Assembly: GCA_045646145.1 (NCBI GenBank)
Contig: JAZRKE010000078.1
Span: 1 to 61,725, forward strand
DNA: 61,725 nt
Direction of reading: 5' to 3'
Origin: SIG565 sp045646145
Lineage (GTDB): Bacteria > Bacillota > Clostridia > Oscillospirales > Acutalibacteraceae
Of the stretch, positions 41,079 through 49,836 are shown piece by piece. The position numbers were made by a program, and so were the translations under genes. Each line of letters opens with the position of its first letter. The stretch's first letter is position 1. A model generated the notes under the pieces. The model saw nothing but the letters and a program-made list of their open reading frames with translations. It did not search any database and was not told the origin of the DNA.

Positions 41079-42164
41079 TTATTCTCCTTTATCAAATTTC
41101 TCGAGGCTATCCCAAACGCCTAACATATACATAATGCCAAGTGCTCGGTCATAAAGTCCATAACCCGGGCGTACATTTCCCGGTTTTTCATCCCAAAGGT
41201 GTCGGCCGTGGTCAGGGCGGATATATCCCTTATAACCACAATCGTGATATGCCTTCAGAATATCTAAAATACCGGTGTCTCCATCGCAATCACGATGACT
41301 CGCTTCCGAGAAGTCCCCGTTTTCAAAATGCTTTACGTTTCGTATATGAGCAAAGGCTATTCTGTCGCAATGCTTTCTTACAATATCTGACACGTTGTTA
41401 TTCGGATCGGCATTAAGGCTGCCGGAACACAGTGTTAAGCAGTTATACTCATCATCAACCATTTTTAAAAATCTGTTGATATTCTCTTCATTAATAAGCA
41501 GTCTTGGAAGACCGAATATATCCCAAGGTGGGTCATCCATATGAATAGCCATTTTTATATCACATTCCCGACAGGTCGGCATAATGGCTTCCAAGAAATA
41601 TTTGAGGTTCTCCCATAATTTTTCGTGGTCAACGCCCTCGTATAATTTAAAAAGCTCATCAAGCTTTGCCATACGCTCAGGCTCCCAACCGGGAAAAGAC
41701 ATATTGTATTTCTCGGTGAAATCGAGAATGTACTTTGCCATAGCGTTATAATCATCCTGAATCATATTCTTCTGATAGAAAAGAGCGGTAGAGCCGTCCC
41801 CTACAGGATGGAACAAATCACTTCTTGTCCAGTCAAATATCGGCATAAAATTATAGCAAATTACCTTTACTCCGAACTTTGAAAGGTTGCGGATGGTGGT
41901 TTTATAGTTTTCGATATAAGCGTCCCGTGAAGGCAGACCTATCTTAATATCGTCGTGAACGTTAACCGATTCTACAACGTCCATATTAAAGCCGTATTCA
42001 TCCAGCTGACGCTTTACTTCAGCAATCTCATCCTCTTCCCAGATTTCCCCGGGCATTTTATGGTGAAGCGCCCAAACTATACCCTCGACTCCGGGTATTT
42101 GCTTAATGTCTGATAATTTGATACGGTCATTACCCTCGCCGTACCAGCGAAATGTCATCTTCAT
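41079..42164 (-). CDS. uxuA: Mannonate dehydratase
   Basis: Dehydrates D-mannonate to 2-keto-3-deoxygluconate. Family features are MTFRWYGEGNDRIKLSDIKQ at the start, GVEGIVWALHHKMPGEIW, MAIHMDDPPWDIFGLPRL and the C-terminal RPDHGRHLW metal site. The start is the ATG reading MKMTFRW after TCGGAGG; an in-frame extension of 13 codons lacks homology and a ribosome binding site. 361 residues, as usual. First gene of the operon, with its promoter overlapped by a palindrome. Confidence 0.96.
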   Translation of the reverse strand: MKMTFRWYGEGNDRIKLSDIKQIPGVEGIVWALHHKMPGEIWEEDEIAEVKRQLDEYGFNMDVVESVNVHDDIKIGLPSRDAYIENYKTTIRNLSKFGVKVICYNFMPIFDWTRSDLFHPVGDGSTALFYQKNMIQDDYNAMAKYILDFTEKYNMSFPGWEPERMAKLDELFKLYEGVDHEKLWENLKYFLEAIMPTCRECDIKMAIHMDDPPWDIFGLPRLLINEENINRFLKMVDDEYNCLTLCSGSLNADPNNNVSDIVRKHCDRIAFAHIRNVKHFENGDFSEASHRDCDGDTGILDILKAYHDCGYKGYIRPDHGRHLWDEKPGNVRPGYGLYDRALGIMYMLGVWDSLEKFDKGE

Positions 42165-42185
42165 ATTATTCCTCCGATTATCATT

Positions 42186-42220
42186 AAATACAGTATAACA
42201 CACCGTATTTATAATTTCAA
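42186..42220 (-). promoter_or_regulatory. uxuA promoter with overlapping palindromic operator
   Basis: TTGAAA (42215-42220), 17-nt spacer, TATACT (42192-42197). A 25-bp imperfect palindrome AAATAC...GTATTT (42186-42210) overlaps the -10 and the start site, a likely repressor or AraC-type binding site. Confidence 0.8.
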
Positions 42221-42224
42221 TAAA

Positions 42225-43445
42225 CTAAATTGCGGATTCTCTATATTCTTTAGGTGTCTTTCCCACCTTTGCCTTGAACATTTTTGAAAAGTAATGAACA
42301 TCAAGAATTCCACAATGCTGAGCAACGGTTTGTATCTGCAGATTTGTAGTTCTCAGCAGATTTTTTGCAAAATCGATACGCTTTTCGGTTACGAATTGTA
42401 TAAAGGACTTGCCCGTTTCCTTTTTAAATAGGGTTGAAAAATAGCTTTCGCTCACGCCGTTCATTCCCGCTATTCGCCTGAGTGTTAAATCGGCGGTAAG
42501 GTCGGCATCAACACAGGCTATCGCCCTTTCAACAAGTGGAGAATAGTGGCGCATTGATTTTCGCCTTACGAGTGTGCAGTATCCATCAAACATTTCACCC
42601 ATAAATTTGGTCGCTGCCGAAACGCTGGGTAAAATCTCTATTTTCTTAGCATAGTCGGACGATAGCGAGTCGATATATATCGGGTGCACCCCACCCTTCT
42701 CTGCCGCTTTTCTGAGTAAGGTATTGGTTATAATGCAATAATTTTTTATGTTTCTGAGCTGGTCGGTAAGGCGTCTTTCAAATGCCAACTGTGAAAAATT
42801 AGGCAACAGAATTTCTGCCTTATGGCTTTTTCCGTGGGCAACGGCATCAATAAGCTCATTTTCAAAATGATACCTCTGCTCCATCATCTTCATTTTCATA
42901 GCCGTATCTTCGGGGGCTCCCTCACTCTTAAAGGAAAAAATATGCTCATTAATGTTTTCATCCCTCATAACGTCGCATAAGGTATAGTTATCGCTTCCCC
43001 ACATAAATTCACCTAAGGTGTCAAGCAGGGTGTTAAGATAGTTTTCACTCGAAACGGTAGGCACCTGACTTAAAGAAAACTCAAGCTGTTTTATAGCCCG
43101 CGGCTCAAAGCCCATGCTTTCCCCCAGCTCTAATATCATCTGCGGTGTAATATTCTGCGTGGTATACGGTCCGATAAACAGCACCGAGGGCTCCTCGGTA
43201 TCGGGCAGTAATAAATAAATGTAGGTGCAAAAAAAGAAATTCTGAACCCTGTATATCTTCTTTGTCTCTAAATTGGGAAATAGGTCGCCAAGTGTTTTAT
43301 TCTGTGGATTAATGCCTAATAGCGTCATAATGCCGATAGTATCAATTTCGGCTAAGTTTTCGGTATTTTTACTTACTACCTGAACGGGAATATGGTGCCT
43401 TTTAAGTAGCTGCTGCATAAAAAACAGCTCCGCATCGTAAAACAA
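42225..43445 (-). CDS. AraC-family transcriptional regulator
   Basis: A 406-residue protein with a large N-terminal sensor/regulatory region and a C-terminal AraC double helix-turn-helix (about residues 305-405: DLTLRRIAGMNGVSESYFST and VAQHCGILDVHYFSKMFKAK). The N-terminal region lacks a clear arabinose-type cupin and resembles other clostridial YSIRK-independent sensors. A TTG start after AAGGGGGATAAGGG is most likely; an ATG ten codons later is possible. It lies between the uxuA operon and the divergent glucuronide symporter and is the obvious candidate regulator of both. Confidence 0.9.
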   Translation of the reverse strand: MFYDAELFFMQQLLKRHHIPVQVVSKNTENLAEIDTIGIMTLLGINPQNKTLGDLFPNLETKKIYRVQNFFFCTYIYLLLPDTEEPSVLFIGPYTTQNITPQMILELGESMGFEPRAIKQLEFSLSQVPTVSSENYLNTLLDTLGEFMWGSDNYTLCDVMRDENINEHIFSFKSEGAPEDTAMKMKMMEQRYHFENELIDAVAHGKSHKAEILLPNFSQLAFERRLTDQLRNIKNYCIITNTLLRKAAEKGGVHPIYIDSLSSDYAKKIEILPSVSAATKFMGEMFDGYCTLVRRKSMRHYSPLVERAIACVDADLTADLTLRRIAGMNGVSESYFSTLFKKETGKSFIQFVTEKRIDFAKNLLRTTNLQIQTVAQHCGILDVHYFSKMFKAKVGKTPKEYRESAI

Positions 43446-43598
43446 AGCCCTTATCCCCCTTTTTTGTTACTGATGACAAATTTTACTGCCCTCTTTTTTA
43501 AAATTATAGTATATTTTCCAAATGTTTTCAACCACTTTTTAACGGTTAATATAAAAAATTTACAAAAACACCTAAAATTTTTTCTAACAAGGTTTTAA

Positions 43599-43613
43599 TA
43601 TATAATGTATAAT
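43599..43613 (+). promoter_or_regulatory. 15-bp element upstream of the symporter, shared with GH2 promoter
   Basis: TATATAATGTATAAT, containing two overlapping -10-like boxes with no good -35. The identical 15 bp occur at 45206-45220, suggesting a common activator-dependent promoter. Confidence 0.6.
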
Positions 43614-43690
43614 ATATCTGTACCGTTCCGACAAAGCGTAAAACGGAACAAAAAAATAAATGCTTACGCATTAAAGAGAGGATTGTTTTT

Positions 43691-45127
43691 ATGAAAAAAA
43701 CGGCAAAACTTGATGCCAACGGCCATCGCAAGTTTGGCATTCGAGACTCAATTGCTTATGCAGCCGGTGACTTGGGCTGTAACATGAGCTTCGCACTCAA
43801 AGGCACTATGTCTATTTTCTGGACACAGTTTATGGGTATGGACCTTTGGTACGCACTTCTCCTCATTGTAGTACAGGTATGGGATGCTATTAATGACCCG
43901 CTTATCGGCTCGATTATCGACGCTGACCGACGCAAGTACAAAAGAAATAAGTTTTTAGCTTATATTTGGGCAGGTTCTATCGGCCTTATCATTGGCGGCG
44001 CATGCTGCTTCCTCCCCTTCCCGAATGCACCTGTTTGGGCTAAGTTCATAATCTTTATCGCAGGCTATGTTGTTTGGGATGCCTTTTACACCGTAGCAAA
44101 CGTTCCCTACGGTTCTCTGCTTTCCCTCATTTCCAATGACGTTAAGGACAGAGCCTCACTCTCTGCTTGGCGTTCAATCGGCTCTATCTTCGGCAATATG
44201 CTTCCGATGGTTATTCTTCCCTTCATTATTTACGACTCTGAAAATAACCTCATCGGAGAGCGCGTATTTATCGCCGCTTTAATTATGGGTATTCTCGGCT
44301 TCATCTGCTTCCAGTTTATGATTAGAAACACTGAAATCCGTGTTAATACCGAAATTACCGTTGGTGAAGAGGCTCCGAAGTTCAATGTGTTCAAGGCATT
44401 TGGCAACTTCATAAAGAACCGCCCCGCAGTTGGCGCTACCGTTGCTGCTATGGGCATGTTTATTGGTATGCAGGGTGCTACCACCGCTGTAACCGTTATC
44501 TTCCAGTCTTATTTCAAGAACGTTCAGATTTCGGGTATTGTTCAGCTCTTTGCTATGATTCCGATTGTTGTATTCACTCCTTTAGCCAGAAACGCTGTTG
44601 CTAAGTTCGGCAAAAAAGAGCTTGCTACCTTTGGCTCAATCGTTTCTATTATTGCAGGTCTCGGCCTTTTCATTATTCTACCCGAAAACACAGGTCTCGA
44701 CCTTATCATCTATATCATTTGCCAGTTGTTCTTCTCGCTCGGTCTTGGTATTTACTCAACAGTTTCTTGGGCTATGATGGGTGACGCAATTGACTACAAC
44801 GAGTGGAAGTTCGGCACACGTGAGGAAGGCACTGTTTATTCACTGCACTCCTTCTTCCGTAAGCTCGCTCAAGGCATTGGCCCCTCCATCGTGCTTGTTA
44901 TAATGGTTGCTTTCGGTTACCTCGGTGAAAACAAGGGTAATCAGCTTTGGGAGGTTGCCGTGAATATGCGCTACATAGTTGCCGCAACATTCCTGTTCTC
45001 TGCTGTTCTTCAGTTCATCGGTCTCGGTGTTATCTACAACCTTGACAAGAAAACTCTCGCTAAGATGAACGCCGACCTTGGCAGAGATGAAGTTAGCGAA
45101 CCCGTAGCAGAAACCGTAGAAGCATAA
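43691..45127 (+). CDS. GPH-family sugar:cation symporter (MelB/UidB-like)
   Basis: A 478-residue, 12-helix major-facilitator protein of the glycoside-pentoside-hexuronide:cation symporter family. The N-terminal FGIRDSIAYAAGDLGCNMSF, the cation-site segment WDAINDPLIGSIIDADRR, VPYGSLLSLISNDVKDRASL and MMGDAIDYNEWKFGTREEG are characteristic. With GH2 enzyme and hexuronate genes around it the transported substrate is most likely a beta-glucuronide. Ribosome binding site GAGAGGA precedes the ATG. Confidence 0.93.
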   Translation: MKKTAKLDANGHRKFGIRDSIAYAAGDLGCNMSFALKGTMSIFWTQFMGMDLWYALLLIVVQVWDAINDPLIGSIIDADRRKYKRNKFLAYIWAGSIGLIIGGACCFLPFPNAPVWAKFIIFIAGYVVWDAFYTVANVPYGSLLSLISNDVKDRASLSAWRSIGSIFGNMLPMVILPFIIYDSENNLIGERVFIAALIMGILGFICFQFMIRNTEIRVNTEITVGEEAPKFNVFKAFGNFIKNRPAVGATVAAMGMFIGMQGATTAVTVIFQSYFKNVQISGIVQLFAMIPIVVFTPLARNAVAKFGKKELATFGSIVSIIAGLGLFIILPENTGLDLIIYIICQLFFSLGLGIYSTVSWAMMGDAIDYNEWKFGTREEGTVYSLHSFFRKLAQGIGPSIVLVIMVAFGYLGENKGNQLWEVAVNMRYIVAATFLFSAVLQFIGLGVIYNLDKKTLAKMNADLGRDEVSEPVAETVEA

Positions 45128-45143
45128 AAACGTTTTTTCACAG

Positions 45144-45173
45144 TGCCCGACCGACTAACAGTTCGGTTGGGCA
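45144..45173 (+). terminator. Terminator of the symporter gene
   Basis: TGCCCGACCGA/TCGGTTGGGCA with a short loop, followed by TTTTTTA. One mismatch in the stem. Confidence 0.88.
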
Positions 45174-45205
45174 TTTTTTAAAAGTTTATTTACACTTTTG
45201 CTTTT

Positions 45206-45220
45206 TATATAATGTATAAT
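45206..45220 (+). promoter_or_regulatory. 15-bp element upstream of the GH2 gene
   Basis: Identical TATATAATGTATAAT to 43599-43613, 30 nt before the ATG of the GH2 gene. Confidence 0.6.
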
Positions 45221-45250
45221 TAGCCTATAAAAATAATGGAGGTAAATTTA

Positions 45251-47512
45251 ATGAGAACTGTTTTAAACCTTAACAGCAAATGGGCATTTTCCAAACTTGC
45301 AGATGCAGTTCCGCAGGAAATTAACAATAAGTGGGATTTTGTAAATCTGCCGCACACCTGGAACGCTATCGACGGTATCGACGGTGATAATGACTATTAT
45401 CGCGGCACCGCATACTATGCAAAAACCATAAATAAAGCCGACCTGCCCGAAACCGACAGATATTATCTCGAAATCAAGGGCGCTAACTCTTCAGCTACTG
45501 TTTATTTAAACGGCAAAGAATTAGCTACCCACCACGGCGGTTATTCGACCTGGAGGGTTGATCTAACTGACAGCCTTACAGTTTCAAACCTTATTGTAAT
45601 TGCAGTGGATAACTCGGCAAACGAGACAGTTTATCCGCAGATGGCAGACTTTACTTTTTACGGTGGCTTATACCGTGACGTAAATCTTATCTGCGTAAAT
45701 GAATCTCACTTTGATTTGGATTACTACGGTGCACCCGGACTTAAAATTACCCCTGCCGTAGAAGGCACAGATGCAAAGGTTGAAATCGAAGCCTATGTTA
45801 CCAATTCCAAGATGGGACAGCAGCTTAAATATACTATTAAGGCCGCTTGTGGCTGTGTTGTAGCCGAAACCGTTACTGCCGACACAACCGTTACCTTGGA
45901 TATTGCCGACGTTCACCTTTGGAACGGACGTAAAGACCCCTATCTTTACACCGCTACTATCGAGCTTATCGAAGACGGCAAGGTGCTTGATAACGTTTCT
46001 TCACGCTTCGGTTGCCGCACCTTTAAAATCGACCCCGATAACGGCTTTATCTTAAACGGCGAGGAATACGCTCTCCGCGGTGTATCACGTCATCAGGACC
46101 GTTGGGGCAAGGGTAACGCTCTATCCCACGATGACCACGAGGAAGATATTGAGCTTATCTGTGAGATGGGCGCTACTACCATCCGTCTTGCCCACTATCA
46201 GCATGACCAGTATTTCTATGATTTATGCGACGAGAAAGGTCTTGTTATCTGGGCTGAAATCCCCTACATTTCAAAGCATATGCCGACAGGCCGTAAAAAT
46301 ACAATAAGCCAGATGAAAGAGCTTATCGTTCAGAACTATAACCACCCGAGTATCGTTGTTTGGGGACTCTCAAACGAAATCGGTATCGGTGGCAGTGATG
46401 AAGATTTACTTGAAAACCACCGCATACTCAACGATATGTGTCACGAGATGGATAAAACCCGTCTTACCACTATTGCGGCAGTTTCAATGTGTAAGATAGA
46501 CGACCCATACCTACAGATACCCGACGTTGTTTCCTACAACCACTATTTCGGTTGGTATGGCGGCGAAACCGCTATGAACGGACCTTGGTTTGATAATTTC
46601 CACAAAAAGCATCCGAACATTCCTATAGGCTGCTCTGAATACGGCTGCGAGGCGCTCAACTGGCACACCTCTAACCCGATGCAGGGCGACTACACCGAGG
46701 AATATCAGGCATACTACCACGAGGAGCTTATCAAGCAGTTCTTCTCCCGTAAATATATGTGGGCAACACACGTTTGGAATATGTTCGACTTCGGTGCAGA
46801 TGCTCGAAACGAGGGCGGCGAGAATGGACAGAACCACAAAGGCCTTGTAACAATGGACCGCAAGTATAAAAAGGATTCCTTCTATGCCTACAAGGCGTGG
46901 CTCTCAGACGAGCCCTTTGTTCACCTTTGCGGCAAGCGCTATGTTGACCGCGTAGAAGACCTAACCAAAATTACGGTTTATTCAAATCAGCCCGAGGTTG
47001 AGCTTTTCGCTAACGGCGTATCACTCGGCAAGAAGACCGCCGAAGACCACTTCTTCTATTTCGAGGTGCCTAATAAGGACACAACCAAGCTTGTAGCAGT
47101 TGCAGGTGAATACCGTGACGAATCCGAAATCCGCAAGGTAGAAACCTTTAATGAGGAATACAGACTTAAAGAAAAGGGCGCAATTCTCAATTGGTTTGAT
47201 ATTGATGCTCCCGAAGGCTACCTTTCCCTTAACGATAAGATGAGTGATGTGATTTCCACCGTTCAGGGTAAGCTTATCTTTATGGGACTCGTAGGCAAGC
47301 TTATGGGCGGCAAAGGCAAGGACGGCAAAGAACCTAAAATGGAAGCCATGGGCTTTGAAATCAATTCTGATATGATGGCTATGATGGGCGGCTTCACCGT
47401 ACTCAGACTCTTTACCCTTATGGGCGGTATGATGGATGTTAAGTTCACCAAGGAACAGCTACTCGATCTTAACGCAAAGCTTAACAAAATTAAAAGACCC
47501 AAAAAGAAATAA
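45251..47512 (+). CDS. GH2 beta-glucuronidase-type glycosidase with Met-rich C-terminus
   Basis: Glycoside hydrolase family 2, 753 residues from the ATG after GGAGGTAAATTTA. Residues 1-~185 form the jelly-roll domain (NLPHTWNAIDGIDG), ~185-270 an Ig-like domain and ~275-590 the TIM barrel with acid/base WGLSNEIGIGGSDED and nucleophile GCSEYGCEA. QNHKGLVTMDRK gives an Asn-x-Lys that in beta-glucuronidases holds the carboxylate. With uxuA/kdgK/eda and the symporter nearby, beta-glucuronidase is favoured over beta-galactosidase. The last ~110 residues are a separate Met/Gly/Lys-rich helical segment (SDMMAMMGGFTVLRLFTLMG) that most GH2 enzymes lack. Confidence 0.88.
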   Translation: MRTVLNLNSKWAFSKLADAVPQEINNKWDFVNLPHTWNAIDGIDGDNDYYRGTAYYAKTINKADLPETDRYYLEIKGANSSATVYLNGKELATHHGGYSTWRVDLTDSLTVSNLIVIAVDNSANETVYPQMADFTFYGGLYRDVNLICVNESHFDLDYYGAPGLKITPAVEGTDAKVEIEAYVTNSKMGQQLKYTIKAACGCVVAETVTADTTVTLDIADVHLWNGRKDPYLYTATIELIEDGKVLDNVSSRFGCRTFKIDPDNGFILNGEEYALRGVSRHQDRWGKGNALSHDDHEEDIELICEMGATTIRLAHYQHDQYFYDLCDEKGLVIWAEIPYISKHMPTGRKNTISQMKELIVQNYNHPSIVVWGLSNEIGIGGSDEDLLENHRILNDMCHEMDKTRLTTIAAVSMCKIDDPYLQIPDVVSYNHYFGWYGGETAMNGPWFDNFHKKHPNIPIGCSEYGCEALNWHTSNPMQGDYTEEYQAYYHEELIKQFFSRKYMWATHVWNMFDFGADARNEGGENGQNHKGLVTMDRKYKKDSFYAYKAWLSDEPFVHLCGKRYVDRVEDLTKITVYSNQPEVELFANGVSLGKKTAEDHFFYFEVPNKDTTKLVAVAGEYRDESEIRKVETFNEEYRLKEKGAILNWFDIDAPEGYLSLNDKMSDVISTVQGKLIFMGLVGKLMGGKGKDGKEPKMEAMGFEINSDMMAMMGGFTVLRLFTLMGGMMDVKFTKEQLLDLNAKLNKIKRPKKK

Positions 47513-47526
47513 TAACCTATCACTAG

Positions 47527-47554
47527 ACCTCGCAAGGTGAATGCCTTGCGAGGT
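47527..47554 (+). terminator. Terminator of the GH2 gene
   Basis: ACCTCGCAAGG-...-CCTTGCGAGGT followed by TTTTTG. The 47555-47798 stretch that follows holds no recognisable gene. Confidence 0.95.
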
Positions 47555-47798
47555 TTTTTGTTTGCGCATTATATTGTGGTTGACTGCATATAATATAAGT
47601 ACAACCCACTATTTATGCGGTTTTTAAGACGTTTTATGCCGAAGCATCGCCCATTAATACGCATTTTTCGGCTTTTTGCCCAAACTGATTACCATAAATT
47701 TACATTTTTGCCGCCTATAAAAAGTTACAATTCTGTAATTTTTAGATTATTTTTAATTTTGTTGTGCATATTGCACAAATTAATACCCCTTCTTTCGT

Positions 47799-47827
47799 TT
47801 GACATTTCAACACTTGTTATATATAAT
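47799..47827 (+). promoter_or_regulatory. Promoter of the YabE-like gene
   Basis: TTGACA (47799-47804), 17-nt spacer, TATAAT (47822-47827). Confidence 0.9.
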
Positions 47828-47883
47828 GGTTTTGCTCGTGCGAAAATAGCTATTTTTAATAGCGAAATTAAAGGAGTTATTTA

Positions 47884-48945
47884 ATGACAGAAAAAATCAA
47901 ACACCTTGTTGCCAAGTTTTGTTCCGGCAGAATAAAGCAGATCGCCTTTATGGCGCTCACTCTTTTGGCAACACTACTTGTTCTCGGCTTTTCGGTCAAT
48001 AAAGTTACAGTTAACGACGGTAGCAACGTTCAGACCATCTATTCTTTAAAATCACAGCCCGCCGATCTTTTAAAGCTTGCAACGCTCAGCTCCGAGAATT
48101 ATCAGGTAACCGATGTTATTGAAAAGGGCAACAATATCAGTATTTCTTTAAAATACACCTTCCCTGTTTTTGTAACAATAGGAAACGACACAAAGCAGGT
48201 AAATATTTTAAAGGGCTCAACCGTTTCGGAGGCAATTTCGTCTGCAGAGCTCACCCTTGACGAACATGATACCGTAAATCTTTCTTTAGATACAGTAATT
48301 GAGGATACCGTTTACATTGATATTGTTGATATAAACTATGTAACAAACACAACCACTCAGCGTATACCCTATACATCTAAAACGGTTTATTCAAATAAAA
48401 CTACGGGCAAAACCGTTACCACAAAAGGCAGTGAGGGCGAAAAACAGATTACGACCCTTACTAAATACGTAAACGGTAAGGCCGTTTCCACCGAAACCGT
48501 AAGCGAAACGGTTACAAAAGAGGCTGTGCATCAGGTTATCACGGTTGGCACTAAAAAACCCGCCGTTACAACCTCATCAAGTGTTAGCTGTATTTCACAG
48601 CTTACACCGTCTTCACCTATTGAGCTTGATAAAAACGGCAACCCCGTAACCTACAAGGAGCACAAAACCGTTCAGGCAACCGCTTATTACGAGCCAAACG
48701 GCAGAGGCGCTTCAGGAGTTTACTTAAAACCGGGTCATGTTGCTATCAATACAAATCTTTATCCATACGGCACTAAGTTTTATATTAAATCATCCGACGG
48801 AAGATATATTTACGGCTACGCTGTAGCCGCAGACACGGGCGGATTTGTATCAAGCAGACCCACTAACTTTGATCTGTTCTTCTCAAGTGAAGCCGAATGT
48901 GTTAAATTCGGCAGAAGAAACATTGAGGTATATGTATTATATTAA
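47884..48945 (+). CDS. YabE/Rpf-like exported protein with DUF348, G5 and 3D domains
   Basis: Predicted cell-wall-associated hydrolase-like protein, 353 residues. An N-terminal transmembrane or signal segment (about residues 17-40) is followed by a DUF348 domain (VFVTIGNDTKQVNILKGST), a G5 domain (QRIPYTSKTVYSNKTTGKT through VSETVTKEAVHQVI) and a C-terminal 3D (Asp-Asp-Asp) double-psi barrel with VQATAYYEPNGRGASG and GYAVAADTGG. YabE-like proteins resemble resuscitation-promoting factors and lytic transglycosylases. Ribosome binding site AAAGGAG. Monocistronic. Confidence 0.92.
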   Translation: MTEKIKHLVAKFCSGRIKQIAFMALTLLATLLVLGFSVNKVTVNDGSNVQTIYSLKSQPADLLKLATLSSENYQVTDVIEKGNNISISLKYTFPVFVTIGNDTKQVNILKGSTVSEAISSAELTLDEHDTVNLSLDTVIEDTVYIDIVDINYVTNTTTQRIPYTSKTVYSNKTTGKTVTTKGSEGEKQITTLTKYVNGKAVSTETVSETVTKEAVHQVITVGTKKPAVTTSSSVSCISQLTPSSPIELDKNGNPVTYKEHKTVQATAYYEPNGRGASGVYLKPGHVAINTNLYPYGTKFYIKSSDGRYIYGYAVAADTGGFVSSRPTNFDLFFSSEAECVKFGRRNIEVYVLY

Positions 48946-48976
48946 AAAAGAGTGTCTTTTAAAGACACTCTTTTTT
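48946..48976. terminator. Bidirectional terminator
   Basis: AAAAAGAGTGTCTTT and its complement, followed by a T run, between convergent genes. Confidence 0.94.
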
Positions 48977-48981
48977 TACAT

Positions 48982-49386
48982 CTATGACCTGTTTTTGTAT
49001 ATCTCTATCGCTTTTTTCATAAATTCTTCGGTTACCGAAAAGTATTCTGCCAGACTGCAGATATCTCGGTAGCCCTTTTTTATAGCCTTTTCTAAATCGG
49101 CTTTGGGAATAAGGGTATCAACCGCCCATTTGTTAGCTCTGTTTTCATGTTTGGCGCGAAGATCGAGCGGTGAATATATATTATATGTACTGCCCGTCTC
49201 ACAGTGCCCTAGCTCGTGCGCAAGACAAACGTGTTCAAGCGCCTGATTGCCAAGAACTAAGGGGTCTATTGCTATATAGTATCTACCGTCAAAATCCAGC
49301 ACTGCCGAAAGATTTTTCGGCATAGGATAAAAATCGAGCGCTATGCCTTTATTTTCAGCTAAATTATAAAGCTTCTCCGTTTTCAT
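48982..49386 (-). CDS. ImmA/IrrE-family metallopeptidase
   Basis: A 134-residue zinc peptidase: HELGHC (HExxH) about residue 58 and the third ligand in KHENRANKWAVDTLI. ImmA/IrrE peptidases cleave XRE-type repressors after DNA damage or signalling (ICEBs1 ImmA-ImmR; Deinococcus IrrE-DdrO). Its start lies inside the end of the XRE gene (23-nt overlap), the typical repressor-protease pair. Its probable target is the XRE protein upstream. Confidence 0.92.
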   Translation of the reverse strand: MKTEKLYNLAENKGIALDFYPMPKNLSAVLDFDGRYYIAIDPLVLGNQALEHVCLAHELGHCETGSTYNIYSPLDLRAKHENRANKWAVDTLIPKADLEKAIKKGYRDICSLAEYFSVTEEFMKKAIEIYKNRS

Positions 49387-49705
49387 TTTCTCGTTCCTTT
49401 ATATACTGCGCGTACCGTTTAACCTCATTCCACATTTCATCGGTAACCACAGCATCACCGCCAAACAGAGCAACCTTAAGGCTCTGCTCATCTGCGACGG
49501 GGGTTTCCCCTCCCATTAAATATTCAACGCTGACACCGAAGTATTCTGAGATTTTTGAAAGAGTAGATGCGGAAAGAGATTTTATTCTGCCCATCTTATA
49601 ATCCGAAAGCGACGCTCTGGGGATGCCGCATTCCTTACAAAGAGCAGTTACATTTATTTTGTTTTTTCGACACAGTTCGTCAATTCTAAAGTATGTTTCG
49701 GTCAT
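49364..49705 (-). CDS. XRE-family repressor partnered with ImmA
   Basis: A 113-residue DNA-binding protein: helix-turn-helix in NKINVTALCKECGIPRASLS with recognition helix DYKMGRIKSLSA, and a C-terminal extension with a possible peptidase-target linker. The start is the ATG reading MTETYFRID because AAAGGAG lies 8 nt upstream; a GTG three codons earlier would overlap the ribosome binding site. Its own promoter region carries four TTAC-N8-GTAA operators, the likely binding sites. Confidence 0.9.
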   Translation of the reverse strand: MTETYFRIDELCRKNKINVTALCKECGIPRASLSDYKMGRIKSLSASTLSKISEYFGVSVEYLMGGETPVADEQSLKVALFGGDAVVTDEMWNEVKRYAQYIKERENENGEAL

Positions 49706-49727
49706 ACTACACACTCCTTTTTGTGCA

Positions 49728-49756
49728 ATTATACAAATTACTAAAAATCGTAAGTT
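49728..49756 (-). promoter_or_regulatory. Proximal promoter of the XRE repressor with operator O1
   Basis: TATAAT (49728-49733, minus strand) with a weak -35 AACTTA 17 nt upstream. Operator O1, TTAC-N8-GTAA at 49738-49753, occupies the spacer, as O2 and O4 do in the other two promoters. Confidence 0.6.
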
Positions 49757-49762
49757 ATCTGC

Positions 49763-49791
49763 TTGACAATTACGGAAATGCGTAATATAAT
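49763..49791 (+). promoter_or_regulatory. Rightward switch promoter with operator O2 in its spacer
   Basis: TTGACA (49763-49768), 17-nt spacer, TATAAT (49786-49791). O2 (TTACGGAAATGCGTAA, 49770-49785) fills the spacer. It drives the zinc-ribbon/DUF1492 genes. Confidence 0.87.
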
Positions 49792-49800
49792 GTAATTGTG

Positions 49801-49816
49801 CTACTGAATTCAGTAA
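49801..49816. promoter_or_regulatory. Operator O3
   Basis: CTACTGAATTCAGTAA, one mismatch from the TTAC-N8-GTAA palindrome, between the two face-to-face promoters. Centre-to-centre distances O1-O2, O2-O3, O3-O4 are 32, 31 and 42 bp, close to 3, 3 and 4 helical turns. Confidence 0.75.
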
Positions 49817-49836
49817 TTTTGTATCATGATAGTCAA

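Noticed and set aside
47615..47884. An 89-codon plus-strand reading frame before the YabE-like gene
   Set aside because: No ribosome binding site, composition like non-coding DNA, and the consensus promoter of the next gene lies inside it.
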